DNA of 64,000 nt from Achromobacter ruhlandii (GTDB lineage: Bacteria > Pseudomonadota > Gammaproteobacteria > Burkholderiales > Burkholderiaceae_B): the NCBI RefSeq assembly GCF_902859695.1, contig NZ_CADIJL010000003.1, positions 397,461 to 461,460 of the forward strand. Direction: 5' to 3'. Position numbers and translations under genes: made by a program. Positions 46,656-57,352 of the stretch are shown piece after piece (positions within the stretch are counted from its first letter, which is position 1; each line of letters starts with the position of its first letter). The notes beneath the pieces were generated by a model, which was not told where the DNA came from, ran no database searches, and worked only from the letters and a program-made list of their open reading frames with translations.

Positions 46656-47645
46656 TCAGTTGGCTTTGATGTCGGCGCGCTTGACCACTTCGCCCCATTT
46701 GTCGATTTCGCTGGCGATCTTCTTGCCGAAGGTCTGCGGCGTGTTGGGCGATTGCGGCGCGTAGAAGCCCGATTGCTGGAACGAGGCCAGCAGTGCGGGG
46801 TTGGCCAGGGCCTTGTTCATGGCCTGGTTCAGGCGCGCGATGATGGGTTGCGGCGTGCCGGCCGGCGCCATCAGGCCGAACCAGGATTCGACGTCGAAGC
46901 CGGGCAGGCCGGACTCGGCCAGCGTCGGCACGTCGGGCACGGCCGGAAGCCGCTGCGGCGAGGTGACGCCGATGGCGCGCAGCTTGCCGGCCTGCACGTG
47001 CGGCAATGACGAGGGCAGGTTGTCGAACATGGAATCGACCTGGCCGCCCAGCAGGTCGGCCACCGCCGGACCACTGCCGCGATAGGGCACGTGCAGGATG
47101 TCGGTGCCGGTCTGCATCTTGAACAGTTCGCAGGACAGGTGGATGGACGAGCCGCTGCCCGACGAGGCGCAGGTCAGCTTGCCGGGGTGGGCCTTGGCGT
47201 AGGCCAGGTATTCCGGCACCGTCTTGACCGGCAGCTTGGGGTTGACCACCAGGATGTTGGGGATGGTCGCCAGCAGGCCGATCGGCTCGAAGTCCTTGAC
47301 GAAGTCGTAGTTGAGCTTGCTGTACAGCGTGCGGTTGATGGTGTTGGCGATCGACCCTACGTAGAGCGTATAGCCGTCGGGCGCGGCGCGCGCGACGATT
47401 TCGGCGCCGATGTTGCTGTTGGCGCCGGTCTTGTTCTCCACCACGATGGTCTGGCCGAGTTCCTCGTTCAGGGCCTTGGCGACCAGGCGCGCCACGATGT
47501 CGGTGGCGCCGCCCGCGGCGTAACCGACCACCAGGGTCACCGGGCGTTCGGGATAGGGTTTGGCAGCCTGGCTCGGCGCGCTGAATGCAATGGCGCCCGC
47601 CAGGGCCGCGACGCTGGCGGCCAGCCGCCTGCTGAATGTCTGCAT
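46656..47645 (-). CDS. Bug-family (TctC-like) solute-binding protein
   Basis: The 329-residue protein has a signal peptide (RRLAASVAALAGAIAFSA) and Bug motifs (YPERPVTLVVGYAAGGATDIVAR, APDGYTLYVGSIANT, PHVQAGKLRAIGVT). It should bind an organic acid in the periplasm. It is first gene of the unit Bug-CoA ligase-lyase-SDR and divergent from an IclR regulator, a common layout for carboxylate catabolism in this group. Confidence 0.9.
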   Translation of the reverse strand: MQTFSRRLAASVAALAGAIAFSAPSQAAKPYPERPVTLVVGYAAGGATDIVARLVAKALNEELGQTIVVENKTGANSNIGAEIVARAAPDGYTLYVGSIANTINRTLYSKLNYDFVKDFEPIGLLATIPNILVVNPKLPVKTVPEYLAYAKAHPGKLTCASSGSGSSIHLSCELFKMQTGTDILHVPYRGSGPAVADLLGGQVDSMFDNLPSSLPHVQAGKLRAIGVTSPQRLPAVPDVPTLAESGLPGFDVESWFGLMAPAGTPQPIIARLNQAMNKALANPALLASFQQSGFYAPQSPNTPQTFGKKIASEIDKWGEVVKRADIKAN

Positions 47646-47672
47646 GGTTGTCTCCGTCCTGTTTGTCTAATA

Positions 47673-47745
47673 TCTGGACAGATCTTTGCCTGCCCGACTT
47701 CATATTGGGCTTTGATAGGCGCCTCATCAACGCAAGGTGTCCAGA
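47673..47745. promoter_or_regulatory. TCTGGACA / TGTCCAGA inverted repeat between Bug operon and IclR
   Basis: Perfect 8-bp complements lie at 47673-47680 and 47738-47745 at the two ends of the 102-bp divergent promoter region. They could be paired half-sites bound by the IclR protein, possibly by looping, or coincidence. Confidence 0.4.
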
Positions 47746-47747
47746 AA

Positions 47748-48551
47748 ATGAACAAACCGGAAAGCGACGACGGCGGGCCGCGGGTGTTGCGGCGCGGGCT
47801 GCGGGTGCTGGGCGTGCTGCGCCAGGCGGGCGCGGCCGGCATGCACGTGACCGACATCGCGCGCGCCGCCGGCATGCAGCGCTCCACCGTGTACCGCTAC
47901 CTGGACGTGCTGGCGCAGGAGGGCTACGCGCTGCGCGAGCCGGATGCGCCGCACTGGCGCATGGCGGAGTTGGGCGTGATGATGGCCGGCGATCCGCACG
48001 CCGAAGCGGTGCGCGGCCTGCGGCCGGTGCTGCGGCAGATCAGCGACGTCAGCGGCGATTCGGCATTCCTGATCTGCCGCGCCGGCGGCGATTCGCTATG
48101 CCTGCATCGCGAGGTCGGCAACTACCCGGTGCAGGTGCTGGCGGTGACCATCGGCCATCGCCAGCCGCTGGGCGTGGGCGCGGCCGGCCTGGCGCTGCTG
48201 GGCGCCTTGCCGCCGGCCGAGGCCGACGAGGTGATCGCACAGAACGAGCAGGCCTTGCGCGCCTATGGCGGCATGACGGTGGCGCAGATGCGGCGGCTGG
48301 CCGAGAACACGCGCGACCGGGGCTGGGCGGTGGTGGGCAACGCGGCGGTGCCGGGCGTGCTGGGGGTCGGGGTGGCGTTGTGCGATGCGGGCGGTTATCC
48401 GCGTCTGGCGGTCAGCGTCTCGAGCCTGATAGACCGCATGCAGGCGCCGCGCCAGCGCGCCATTGCCGAGTTGATCCGCACGCAGTTGGGGCAGGACGAG
48501 GTCAGGCGCCAGCGCTGGAGCTTGCCCGGCGTGGTCGACGAGGCGGATTGA
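47748..48551 (+). CDS. IclR-family regulator
   Basis: The 267-residue protein has an N-terminal winged HTH (MHVTDIARAAGMQRSTVYRYLDVLAQEGY) and the IclR effector domain (LHREVGNYPVQVLAVTIGHRQPLGVGAAGLALL). IclR proteins sense aromatic or organic acids. It is divergent from the Bug-CoA ligase unit and most likely controls it. The ATG at 47748 gives the usual length. Confidence 0.9.
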   Translation: MNKPESDDGGPRVLRRGLRVLGVLRQAGAAGMHVTDIARAAGMQRSTVYRYLDVLAQEGYALREPDAPHWRMAELGVMMAGDPHAEAVRGLRPVLRQISDVSGDSAFLICRAGGDSLCLHREVGNYPVQVLAVTIGHRQPLGVGAAGLALLGALPPAEADEVIAQNEQALRAYGGMTVAQMRRLAENTRDRGWAVVGNAAVPGVLGVGVALCDAGGYPRLAVSVSSLIDRMQAPRQRAIAELIRTQLGQDEVRRQRWSLPGVVDEAD

Positions 48552-48601
48552 ACGATAAGGGTTCGGTCCGGCCTCGATGGGATCGAGGCCGGCTGCGCGT
48601 G

Positions 48602-49139
48602 TCAGGCCTGCGCCGGCGCGGGCGCGCGGTAGGTCTTCTGGTAGTGCACTGTGAAGGTCTTGAACGCTTCCAGCGCCTTGCGCGGGTCGTGGCCCGGCTT
48701 GACCAGGAAGCTGTCGAAGCCGACGCGCGCCTGGTAGTGGATGGTGTCGATCATCACATCGCCGACCGCGCGCAGTTCGCCCGTCCAGTGATAACGGGTG
48801 CGCAGCAGTTGCGCCAGCGAATAGCCGCGGCCGTCGGTGTAGACGGGGAAGTCCACCGCGATGAAGGCGATGCCCGCCGGATCGAGCGTGCCATCGGCTT
48901 CCAGCAGGTCGCGCAGGTCGGCGTCCGGTTCCAGCAGGACCGCGACCGGATGGCGATGGCGCCGCAGCGTGGCGTGCGAGGCCTTCCAGGTGGCCAGCGG
49001 CACGATCCAGCCGGGCTCGTCGGTCGGCACCTGGCCGTCGGCCGCGACCTCGGGGTCGGGCACGAAGGGGCGGGCGCTGTCGGCTTCCAGCCGGCCGTTG
49101 CGGATCAGGTGCGGGCCGGGCGCGTCGTGGGCGTAGGGC

Positions 49140-49147
<8 letters not shown>
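48602..49147 (-). CDS. DUF934 family protein (sulfite-reductase-linked)
   Basis: The 181-residue protein has the DUF934 pattern (FIAVDFPVYTDGRGYSLAQLLR, DVMIDTIHYQARVGFDSFLVKPG). This family is found almost always next to sulfite or nitrite reductase genes and is thought to assist assimilatory sulfate reduction, though its reaction is not established. It overlaps the reductase gene by 8 bp. The start at 49147 is set by that overlap and the family N-terminus. Confidence 0.88.
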
Positions 49148-50876
<1,729 letters not shown>

Positions 50877-51022
50877 GTCTACTGCCCTTGAAGTCTTCTC
50901 GGTCTGGTCCCCGCAAGCGTGGCCCGCCGTGGGCGGGGACTGGGGGATTCATAACCGTAACAGGCAGCTGGTTCGAGCGTCTAAGTCATTCTGGTAATAA
51001 GCGTATGCCTGCGTGGCGGCGT

Positions 51023-52564
51023 TCAGCCGCCGGACCCGGCGACGGCCCGGGGACGCGGCCGGGCGCCCCGGAAGGCGGCCAGGCTGGCCAGCGCCAGCAG
51101 GCCGACGGCCGCCGCGCCGTACAGCATGACATCGCCAAACCCGTGCGTCAGCGCGATCCGGGCCACGTCCGCGGGGATGGCGAGCGCGGCGCCATCGCCC
51201 AGGTTGCCCGCCGACAGGGCCTCGGCCATGGCGCGCAGCGTGGCATCGGCGGGCGCCTGGGGCCAATGGCGGCGCAGCGACGCCAGGACGCTTTCGACCA
51301 GCAGCAATCCCATCAGCGCGATATTGATGGACAGGCTGATCATGCGCACGCTGATGTCGATGCCCGAGGCCATGCCGGCGCGGTCGCCGGGCACCGCGCC
51401 CGTGGTGGTGTTGGTCACGGGCGTGTTGATCAGGCCCAGGCCGGCGCCGGCCAGCAGGCAGCCGGGCAGCATTGTCAGCCAGCTGGCCTGCGCGACGCCG
51501 CTGCCCCATTTCATCAGCGCGAAGCCCAGGCAGATGGCGAACAGGCCGGCGGGGATCACCGTGTCGGGGCGGTAGCGCAGCGCCAGCTTCTCGCCCAGCG
51601 GCGGCGCCACCAGGGTCGGCAGGGTGTAGGCCAGCAGCGCCAGGCCGGTGCCCAGGCCGCCGTAGCCCAGACCGTTCTGGAAATACAGCGGCAGGTAGAT
51701 CATGAAGGGCCAGAAGCTGAAGTTCATCGCGGCTGACGCCAGCAGCGCGCCCGAGAAGCGGCGGATGCGGAACACCGCGAAGTCGAACATCGGGTCGGCG
51801 CAGCGGCGTTCGGCGATCACGAAGATGATCAGCGCCAGGATGGCCGCGCCCAGGCTGGCGAGGGTTGCCAAGCTGGCGAAGCCCGCCGATGGCCCCTGGG
51901 TGATGAACCAGGCCAGTCCGAACACCGCCACTGACAGCGAGACGATGCCGGCCACGTCCAGCTTGCGCTGGCGCGGATCGCGCGATTCGTCCACGCCCTT
52001 CCACGCCAGGCCCAGCGCGATCAACGCCAGCGGGCCGTGCGCCAGGAACACCCATTGCCAGCTCGCTACCGCCACGATGGCCGAGCCGATGACGGGGCCG
52101 AATCCCAGGCCGACGCCGAAGGCGATGCCCCAGGCGCCAAAGGCCCGGCCGCGCGCGGCGCCGTCCTGGAAGCGGTGCGACAGCACCGCCACCTGGCAGA
52201 TCAGCATGGCGCCGCCGGACAGGCCCTGCAACGCGCGGCCGGCGATCAGCACGCCGGTGTCCTGCGCCCAGCCGCAGACCAGGGAGGTCAGGCCGAACAC
52301 CGCCAGGCTGGCCAGCAGCAGGCGCTTGCGGCCGTAGCGGTCGGCCAGCGTGCCCGCGGCCATCAACACCGTGGTGCAGGCGATGGTGTAGGCGTTCATG
52401 ATCCATTGCAGTTCCTGGAAGCCGCTGTGCAGCGCCTGTTCCAGCGTGGGCAGGATCACCGGCACGCTGGAAATCTCCAGGCCGAACATCAGGGCGGCCA
52501 GGCAGACGGCGGCCAGCGTAAAGCTATTTTTCTGCGCTATCGAAAGCGGCATCGGGGTTCTCAC
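51023..52564 (-). CDS. MFS transporter, DHA2 (14-helix) family
   Basis: The 513-residue protein has about 14 membrane helices and the DHA2 signatures: AGTLADRYGRKRLLLASL after helix 2 and GPVIGSAIVAVASWQWVF in the helix 5 region. The family exports drugs and other hydrophobic compounds by proton antiport. It is divergent from a LysR gene, with an AT-rich palindrome between them. No membrane-fusion partner is present, so it probably acts alone at the inner membrane. Confidence 0.88.
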   Translation of the reverse strand: MRTPMPLSIAQKNSFTLAAVCLAALMFGLEISSVPVILPTLEQALHSGFQELQWIMNAYTIACTTVLMAAGTLADRYGRKRLLLASLAVFGLTSLVCGWAQDTGVLIAGRALQGLSGGAMLICQVAVLSHRFQDGAARGRAFGAWGIAFGVGLGFGPVIGSAIVAVASWQWVFLAHGPLALIALGLAWKGVDESRDPRQRKLDVAGIVSLSVAVFGLAWFITQGPSAGFASLATLASLGAAILALIIFVIAERRCADPMFDFAVFRIRRFSGALLASAAMNFSFWPFMIYLPLYFQNGLGYGGLGTGLALLAYTLPTLVAPPLGEKLALRYRPDTVIPAGLFAICLGFALMKWGSGVAQASWLTMLPGCLLAGAGLGLINTPVTNTTTGAVPGDRAGMASGIDISVRMISLSINIALMGLLLVESVLASLRRHWPQAPADATLRAMAEALSAGNLGDGAALAIPADVARIALTHGFGDVMLYGAAAVGLLALASLAAFRGARPRPRAVAGSGG

Positions 52565-52619
52565 GAGAGGTCGGCGGCGGGAATCCGCCGCGGGACCTCA
52601 TTCTGGGAGCCTGTAAAAA

Positions 52620-52665
52620 ATGATGGAAATGATTTAATTTCGTCGAATTAATTAATTTTCATCAT
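52620..52665. promoter_or_regulatory. AT-rich interrupted palindrome between DHA2 exporter and LysR
   Basis: A 46-bp imperfect palindrome centred near 52642 has ATGATGGAAAT on the left and ATTTTCATCAT on the right, with TTTAATT/AATTAA closer to the centre. It is by far the most AT-rich stretch nearby and lies 12 bp before the LysR start. LysR autoregulation and exporter control are likely. Confidence 0.5.
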
Positions 52666-52676
52666 GAGTTGAGGCC

Positions 52677-53540
52677 ATGGACTTCGATACCGCGTTGCTG
52701 CGCACCTACGTCGCGGTCAAGGAGGCCGGCGGGTTCACCCGCGCCGGCGAACGGCTGCACCTGAGCCAGTCGGCCGTCAGCCACCAGATCCGGCGCCTGG
52801 AGGAGCAGGCCGGCACCGCGCTGCTGGTCCGCACCACCCGCAGCCTGGCGCTGACGGAGGACGGCGAGGACTTCCTGCGCTACGCCGAACAGGTGCTGCG
52901 CGCCCAGGACGCGCTGGCGCGGCGCTTCCAGCGGTCGTCGGTGGCGGGGGCGGTGCGCCTGGGCGTGCCCGAGAACTTCATGGGCGAACGCCTGCCGTTG
53001 CTGCTGGCGCGGTTCGCGCGCGCCTTTCCGGCGGTGCGCCTGGACGTGGTGGTCGGCAGCTACCTGGATCTGCGCACCCAGGTCGAGGCGGATGCGCTGG
53101 ATCTGGCCGTGGTGATGGCGTTGCCCAGCGAACCCGAGCGCGGCGCGATGCTGCGGCGCACGCGCTTCGTGTGGGCGGCCGCGCACGCATTCGATTTTCC
53201 CGATGACGAGCCGATCCCGCTGGCTTTCGCGCCGTCGCCCTGTGTGCATCGGCTGGTGGGCGTGGATGCGCTGCAGGCGGCCGGTTTGGAGTGGCGGGTG
53301 GCGTTCACCTCGCCCAGCCAGGAGGGCCTGCGCGCGGCGGTGCTGGCGGGGCTGGCGGTGACGGCGCTGCCGCAGGAAGACGTGCGGCCAGGCATGGACG
53401 TGATCGACGGCCGCTACGGCCTGCCGCCGTTGACGCATGCTGACTTCAGGTTGATTTCCCGCCAGGTGGAACCGCAGGCGCCGGCGGTGCGGGCCTTCGG
53501 GCAATTGCTGACGGAAATGTCGGCGCTGGCGCTGCCTTAG
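52677..53540 (+). CDS. LysR-family regulator of the DHA2 exporter
   Basis: The 287-residue protein starts MDFDTALLRTYVAVKEAGGF with a LysR HTH (RAGERLHLSQSAVSHQIRRL) and an effector domain of slightly short length. GAGG precedes the ATG. It is divergent from the exporter gene with a shared palindromic region, the usual layout for a local regulator. Confidence 0.9.
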   Translation: MDFDTALLRTYVAVKEAGGFTRAGERLHLSQSAVSHQIRRLEEQAGTALLVRTTRSLALTEDGEDFLRYAEQVLRAQDALARRFQRSSVAGAVRLGVPENFMGERLPLLLARFARAFPAVRLDVVVGSYLDLRTQVEADALDLAVVMALPSEPERGAMLRRTRFVWAAAHAFDFPDDEPIPLAFAPSPCVHRLVGVDALQAAGLEWRVAFTSPSQEGLRAAVLAGLAVTALPQEDVRPGMDVIDGRYGLPPLTHADFRLISRQVEPQAPAVRAFGQLLTEMSALALP

Positions 53541-53615
53541 CGTGCTGTCTCGCGGCTTCGCGGGCACGCGATCCATCCAGTGACTCCAGGGCGTCGTTGC
53601 CGATCGCGCGGCGGC

Positions 53616-53807
53616 CTACAGCGCGGCGTTGACCGCCCAGCGCGCCACCAGCACCAGGATCACGACCAGGCAGGCGGCCATCAACAGGCCGGTGAGGATC
53701 AGCGGGGCGGGCTTGTTGTGGGCGATGTCGGCGTCGTAGCCGCGGCCGCGGCGCACGCCGAAAAAGCCCCACAGCACGGATTTGACCGTGCGCAGGAAGC
53801 TGAGCAT
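53616..53807 (-). CDS. small membrane protein, DUF2970
   Basis: The 63-residue protein has a basic N-terminal part (MLSFLRTVKSVLWGFFGVRRG) and one C-terminal membrane helix (LTGLLMAACLVVILVLVARW). It fits DUF2970, a family of single-helix proteins common in betaproteobacteria with no known function. The start at 53807 is chosen from the family N-terminus. It is monocistronic. Confidence 0.8.
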   Translation of the reverse strand: MLSFLRTVKSVLWGFFGVRRGRGYDADIAHNKPAPLILTGLLMAACLVVILVLVARWAVNAAL

Positions 53808-53891
53808 GGCGGGTCTCCAGACAGGGGATGGACCCACTGTAGCCGCCCCGGCGCGGGCGCGGCAGGTGCAGATTGGCCTCAGGCGACCGTA

Positions 53892-54815
53892 TCAGATGGC
53901 GCCGGCGGCAGGCGTGCCGATGCCGCGCACGATGTGGTCCAGCAGTTCGCGCGCGGCCGGCGAGATGTGGCGGCCGGCGCGGCTGAGCACGTGCAGGCTG
54001 CCCTGGTTGAGGATGGGGTTGGCCAGCGGCAGGCTCGCCAGCCGCATCGCGGCCATGTCGGCGGTGACGGCGATGGGCGGCGTCAGGGCATAACCGATGC
54101 CGGTGGCGGCGAACTGCCAAAGCGCCTTGAACGACGAGGTGGTCAGCACGTTGCGCAGCCGCACCTGCTCGCTGATCTCGGCGGCCTGGATGTGCTGGCG
54201 CACGCCGAAGCCTTCCTGCATCGCGGCGCCAGGGTAGTCGACCAGGTCGGTCAGCAGCAGCGGGCGCTGCAGGCGCGTCAGCGGATGCTCCTGGCGCACG
54301 ATGGCGCGGATCGGCTCGGGGCGCGAATAGTGCGTGCGCAGCCGGGCATCGTTGGGCGGCTGGAACACCAGGCCGATGTAGGCCTGGTCATCGACGATGC
54401 GCTGCACGATTTCCGAGGTGCGGGCCACGTCGATGTCCAGCGTGACTTCCGGATGATTGCGCCAGTAACCGGGCAGGACGCGGTCGAACATCAGCTCGAC
54501 GAAGCCTTCGCCCAGCACCAGGTCGATGTGGCCGCGCTCCGCCTTGCGCAGGCTGTCGATCTCCGAGAAGAAGCTCTCCTGGATGTTCTGCTGGCGCTTC
54601 ACGTAGCGCGCCAGGATGTGGCCGGCGTCGGTCGGCACCACGCCGCGGCCGCGCCGTTCGAACAGCGCCATGCCGCAGTCGCGCTCCAGCGCGGCGATGG
54701 CGCGGCTGACGGCGGATGGGTCCATGTTCAGGACCTCGGCGGCGCCGCGCACCGAGCCGCGGCTCATGACCTGCATGAAGTAATGGGTGCGGCGAGCGTC
54801 GAGTTTTTCGTCCAT
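53892..54815 (-). CDS. LysR-family regulator divergent from DUF3100 gene
   Basis: The 307-residue protein has the LysR HTH (SVRGAAEVLNMDPSAVSRAI) and a full effector domain. It is divergent from the DUF3100 membrane protein across 320 bp containing a LysR-type box. Regulation of that gene is the obvious inference. Confidence 0.88.
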   Translation of the reverse strand: MDEKLDARRTHYFMQVMSRGSVRGAAEVLNMDPSAVSRAIAALERDCGMALFERRGRGVVPTDAGHILARYVKRQQNIQESFFSEIDSLRKAERGHIDLVLGEGFVELMFDRVLPGYWRNHPEVTLDIDVARTSEIVQRIVDDQAYIGLVFQPPNDARLRTHYSRPEPIRAIVRQEHPLTRLQRPLLLTDLVDYPGAAMQEGFGVRQHIQAAEISEQVRLRNVLTTSSFKALWQFAATGIGYALTPPIAVTADMAAMRLASLPLANPILNQGSLHVLSRAGRHISPAARELLDHIVRGIGTPAAGAI

Positions 54816-55135
54816 GGGGAAGCTCCGTGGCGCAAAGGCATCGGTTCGGTCCGCAACATATTGAGGGTTTTCCCTTATATATTGCTGGTTCTTGCAAAAA
54901 ATTCCCTGTCCAGGGGCGTCCGTTGCATTTTACGCAACACATTAGCCCTGGCGCTGTCATGGTTGGCCCGCCGGGCCCCGGGCGAAAATCGCCGCTGCCG
55001 CCCGCTCGCATCGCGAGCCGTCCCTACGGACCGCCCCGCGCACGCCGTCCCGCACCAGCCGTTCAGCGGGGCTGGCCCGCCACGGACATGCCGATCGGGC
55101 CGCGCCATACCTACTCACGTACTCAGGGGAATCCG
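54816..55135. promoter_or_regulatory. LysR/DUF3100 divergent promoter region with T-N11-A box
   Basis: GTTGCATTTTACGCAAC at 54922-54938 is a 5-bp inverted repeat with a 7-bp centre that contains the T-N11-A core of LysR sites. A second AT-rich interrupted repeat, ATATTGAGGGTTTTCCCTTA, lies at 54858-54877. The remaining ~200 bp before the DUF3100 start are GC-rich with no evident gene. Confidence 0.5.
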
Positions 55136-56470
55136 ATGTCTCAAGCCGGCGCCAGCCTGGCCATGCCCGCCATGTCGCTATCCAGCCGCCTCCGCATGCT
55201 CGTCGCCATCTTGCTGGTGGTGCTCGTGTCCGAAGCGATCGGCAGCGTCACCTTCGCGGTGGGCCCGGGCAAGATCGTTCTGCAGCCCATGCTCTGGGCC
55301 ATCTTCATCGGCGCGGTCGTGGCCGCCTTCGGCCAGCGCCTGCCGGCCAACGCGGGCATCGACACCGCCATGCAGACCCGCATCAGCGGCTACCTGCAAT
55401 ACGCGCTGCTGCCGTTCCTGGCCAAGCTGGGCCTGATGGTGGGCGGTTCGCTGCCGCAGGTGCGCGAAGCCGGCTGGGCCCTGGTGTTCCAGGAATTCGG
55501 CCACTTCTTCGGCACCATGGCGATTGGCCTGCCGCTGGCGCTGCTGCTGGGCATCAAGCGCGAAGCCATCGGCGCGACGTTCTCGGTGGGCCGCGAGCCC
55601 AGCCTGGCGATCATCGGCGAGCGCTACGGCATGAATTCGCCCGAAGGCCGCGGCGTGATGGCCGAGTACATCACCGGCACCGTGATCGGCGCGCTGTTCG
55701 TGGCGCTGATGGCCGGCTTCATCACCAGCCTGAACATCTTCGATCCGCGCTCGCTCGCCATGGGCGCCGGCGTGGGCTCGGGCAGCATGATGGCCGCGGG
55801 CGTGGGCGCCATCGCTTCGCAGCAGACGCCGGAAGTGGCGCATCAGGTGGCCGCGCTGGCCGCCGCCGCCAACCTGCTGACTACGGTGGTGGGCGTGTAC
55901 TTCACGCTGTTCATCTCGCTGCCGACGACTGTATTCCTGTACGGCAAGCTGGAGCCGGTGCTGGGCCGCTTCTCGCGCGGCAAGGCCGACACGGCCGCCG
56001 ATGCCGCGGCCGCCACCGAAGCGCCGTCGCACGCCGTGAAGATGGGCTTCGGCGACCGCCTGACCGCCTACGCCGTGTGCGGCCTGTTCGCCCTGGTCGG
56101 CAATCAGTTCGGCTACAAGGTGCCGATCCTGGACGCGCTGCCCGGCATGCTGATCATCATTCTGCTGGTCGTGATCGCCGACCTGCTGCTGCGCGTGGTG
56201 CCCAAGCTGCCCGCCGTGGCGGTGCTGTCGCTGATCGCCATGACCGTGGGTTGCCCCGGCGCGGTGCCGTACTCGGACCAGATCATCGCCGCGGTCAACA
56301 AGGTCAACTTCCTGCCGTTCACCACGGTGATCCTGGCGATGGCAGGCCTGTCGATCCTGAAGGACCTGCCGGCCTTCCGCAAGCTGGGCTGGAAGATCGT
56401 GGTGGTGTCGCTGGCGGCCAACGCCGGCACCTTCCTGGGCGCGACGATGATCGCCGAGTTCTTCCACTGA
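55136..56470 (+). CDS. DUF3100 family membrane protein
   Basis: The 444-residue protein has about 11-12 hydrophobic segments (RMLVAILLVVLVSEAIG, VLQPMLWAIFIGAVVAAFG, IGALFVALMAGFI) with glycine-rich stretches (GAGVGSGSMMAAGVGAI) typical of transporters. It matches DUF3100, whose members are thought to be transporters of unknown substrate. AGGGGAATCCG precedes the ATG at 55136. It is monocistronic, under the divergent LysR, and ends at a terminator. Confidence 0.8.
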   Translation: MSQAGASLAMPAMSLSSRLRMLVAILLVVLVSEAIGSVTFAVGPGKIVLQPMLWAIFIGAVVAAFGQRLPANAGIDTAMQTRISGYLQYALLPFLAKLGLMVGGSLPQVREAGWALVFQEFGHFFGTMAIGLPLALLLGIKREAIGATFSVGREPSLAIIGERYGMNSPEGRGVMAEYITGTVIGALFVALMAGFITSLNIFDPRSLAMGAGVGSGSMMAAGVGAIASQQTPEVAHQVAALAAAANLLTTVVGVYFTLFISLPTTVFLYGKLEPVLGRFSRGKADTAADAAAATEAPSHAVKMGFGDRLTAYAVCGLFALVGNQFGYKVPILDALPGMLIIILLVVIADLLLRVVPKLPAVAVLSLIAMTVGCPGAVPYSDQIIAAVNKVNFLPFTTVILAMAGLSILKDLPAFRKLGWKIVVVSLAANAGTFLGATMIAEFFH

Positions 56471-56498
56471 TCGGACGTCGCCGTCCGGCAAGTGCCAA

Positions 56499-56524
56499 GC
56501 CGCCCGTGGGGGCGGCTTTTTTCT
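56499..56524 (+). terminator. terminator after the DUF3100 gene
   Basis: AAGCCGCCC GTGG GGGCGGCTT forms a 9-bp stem and 4-nt loop, followed by TTTT and a further short T-run. It lies 28 bp after the stop. Confidence 0.85.
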
Positions 56525-56638
56525 TGCGTGGATCGGCGCAGCGGCACACATGAGCGCTATGTGAGGCGTCTCTACACGAGCCCTTCATGTCTCGCGCCAG
56601 GGCTCCCCCAAGGCGCGGGGCGCGCCTGCGCGGTTCAA

Positions 56639-57220
56639 TCAAGTGCGCGCGTTGGGCCGGTAGCGGGCTTGATCGGTGACGTTCTCGGTGGGGCCGATGT
56701 TCTCGACCTTGGGGATGCCGAGGCCCGCGGCCTTCATGGCCACGGCGGTCTGCAGTTCCTGCACTTGCGGATTGCCCATGGCCACGCGGTAGGGTTGCAG
56801 CGGCGTCAGGCCCTCGATGGTGCCGAGGTCGTTGGCGCTGTCGGCGCGCAGCGCCACCGGATCGGGGCGCGCCGAGAATTCGTCGATGGCGCGGCGCAGG
56901 CGGGCGTCCGCGTACAGGTCGCGCAGCTGGTCGACATTGATGGCGGCGGGCGCGGCGGCCGCGAGGGCGACCGCTTTGGACGGGGCATTGGCGACGACGC
57001 GGCTGGTATCGGCGTCGTCGGCCTGCGGCGGGGCCGCGCGGGCGATGCGCTGGGCCTGCCACGCGGCCTGCGCCTGCGCGCTGCGTTGCGCCTGGCGCGT
57101 GGCGGCGTTACGGGCGGCCCATTCGGCTTCCCAGACGGGGCGGGTATCGTCCAGCAGCGGAATGCGCGCGGCATACGGCGGGGCGACGCGGGCGATGGGG
57201 GAGACGGCGGTCACGTTCAT
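56639..57220 (-). CDS. hypothetical protein, Ala/Arg-rich
   Basis: The 193-residue product starts MNVTAVSPIARVAPPYAARI. It has a basic, Ala- and Gln-rich middle part (RNAATRQAQRSAQAQAAWQA) that may be helical, then a less biased C-terminal half (LRDLYADARLRRAIDEFSAR, NPQVQELQTAVAMKAAGLG, VENIGPTENV). There is no signal peptide or membrane helix. I do not recognise the family. The C-terminal half looks like real coding sequence. It stands alone. Confidence 0.6.
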   Translation of the reverse strand: MNVTAVSPIARVAPPYAARIPLLDDTRPVWEAEWAARNAATRQAQRSAQAQAAWQAQRIARAAPPQADDADTSRVVANAPSKAVALAAAAPAAINVDQLRDLYADARLRRAIDEFSARPDPVALRADSANDLGTIEGLTPLQPYRVAMGNPQVQELQTAVAMKAAGLGIPKVENIGPTENVTDQARYRPNART

Positions 57221-57352
57221 GCGTGGGCTCCCGGTGCAATGAGGTTACAGGTTGGTCTGGCCGGTATCTCGAAAGTTCAATATAGGCCGCGCCGCCGCCG
57301 CTGGCATTTCAATCTGTAAGGAAAGGCACCTGATTCGAATCGCCCTGTGCAG

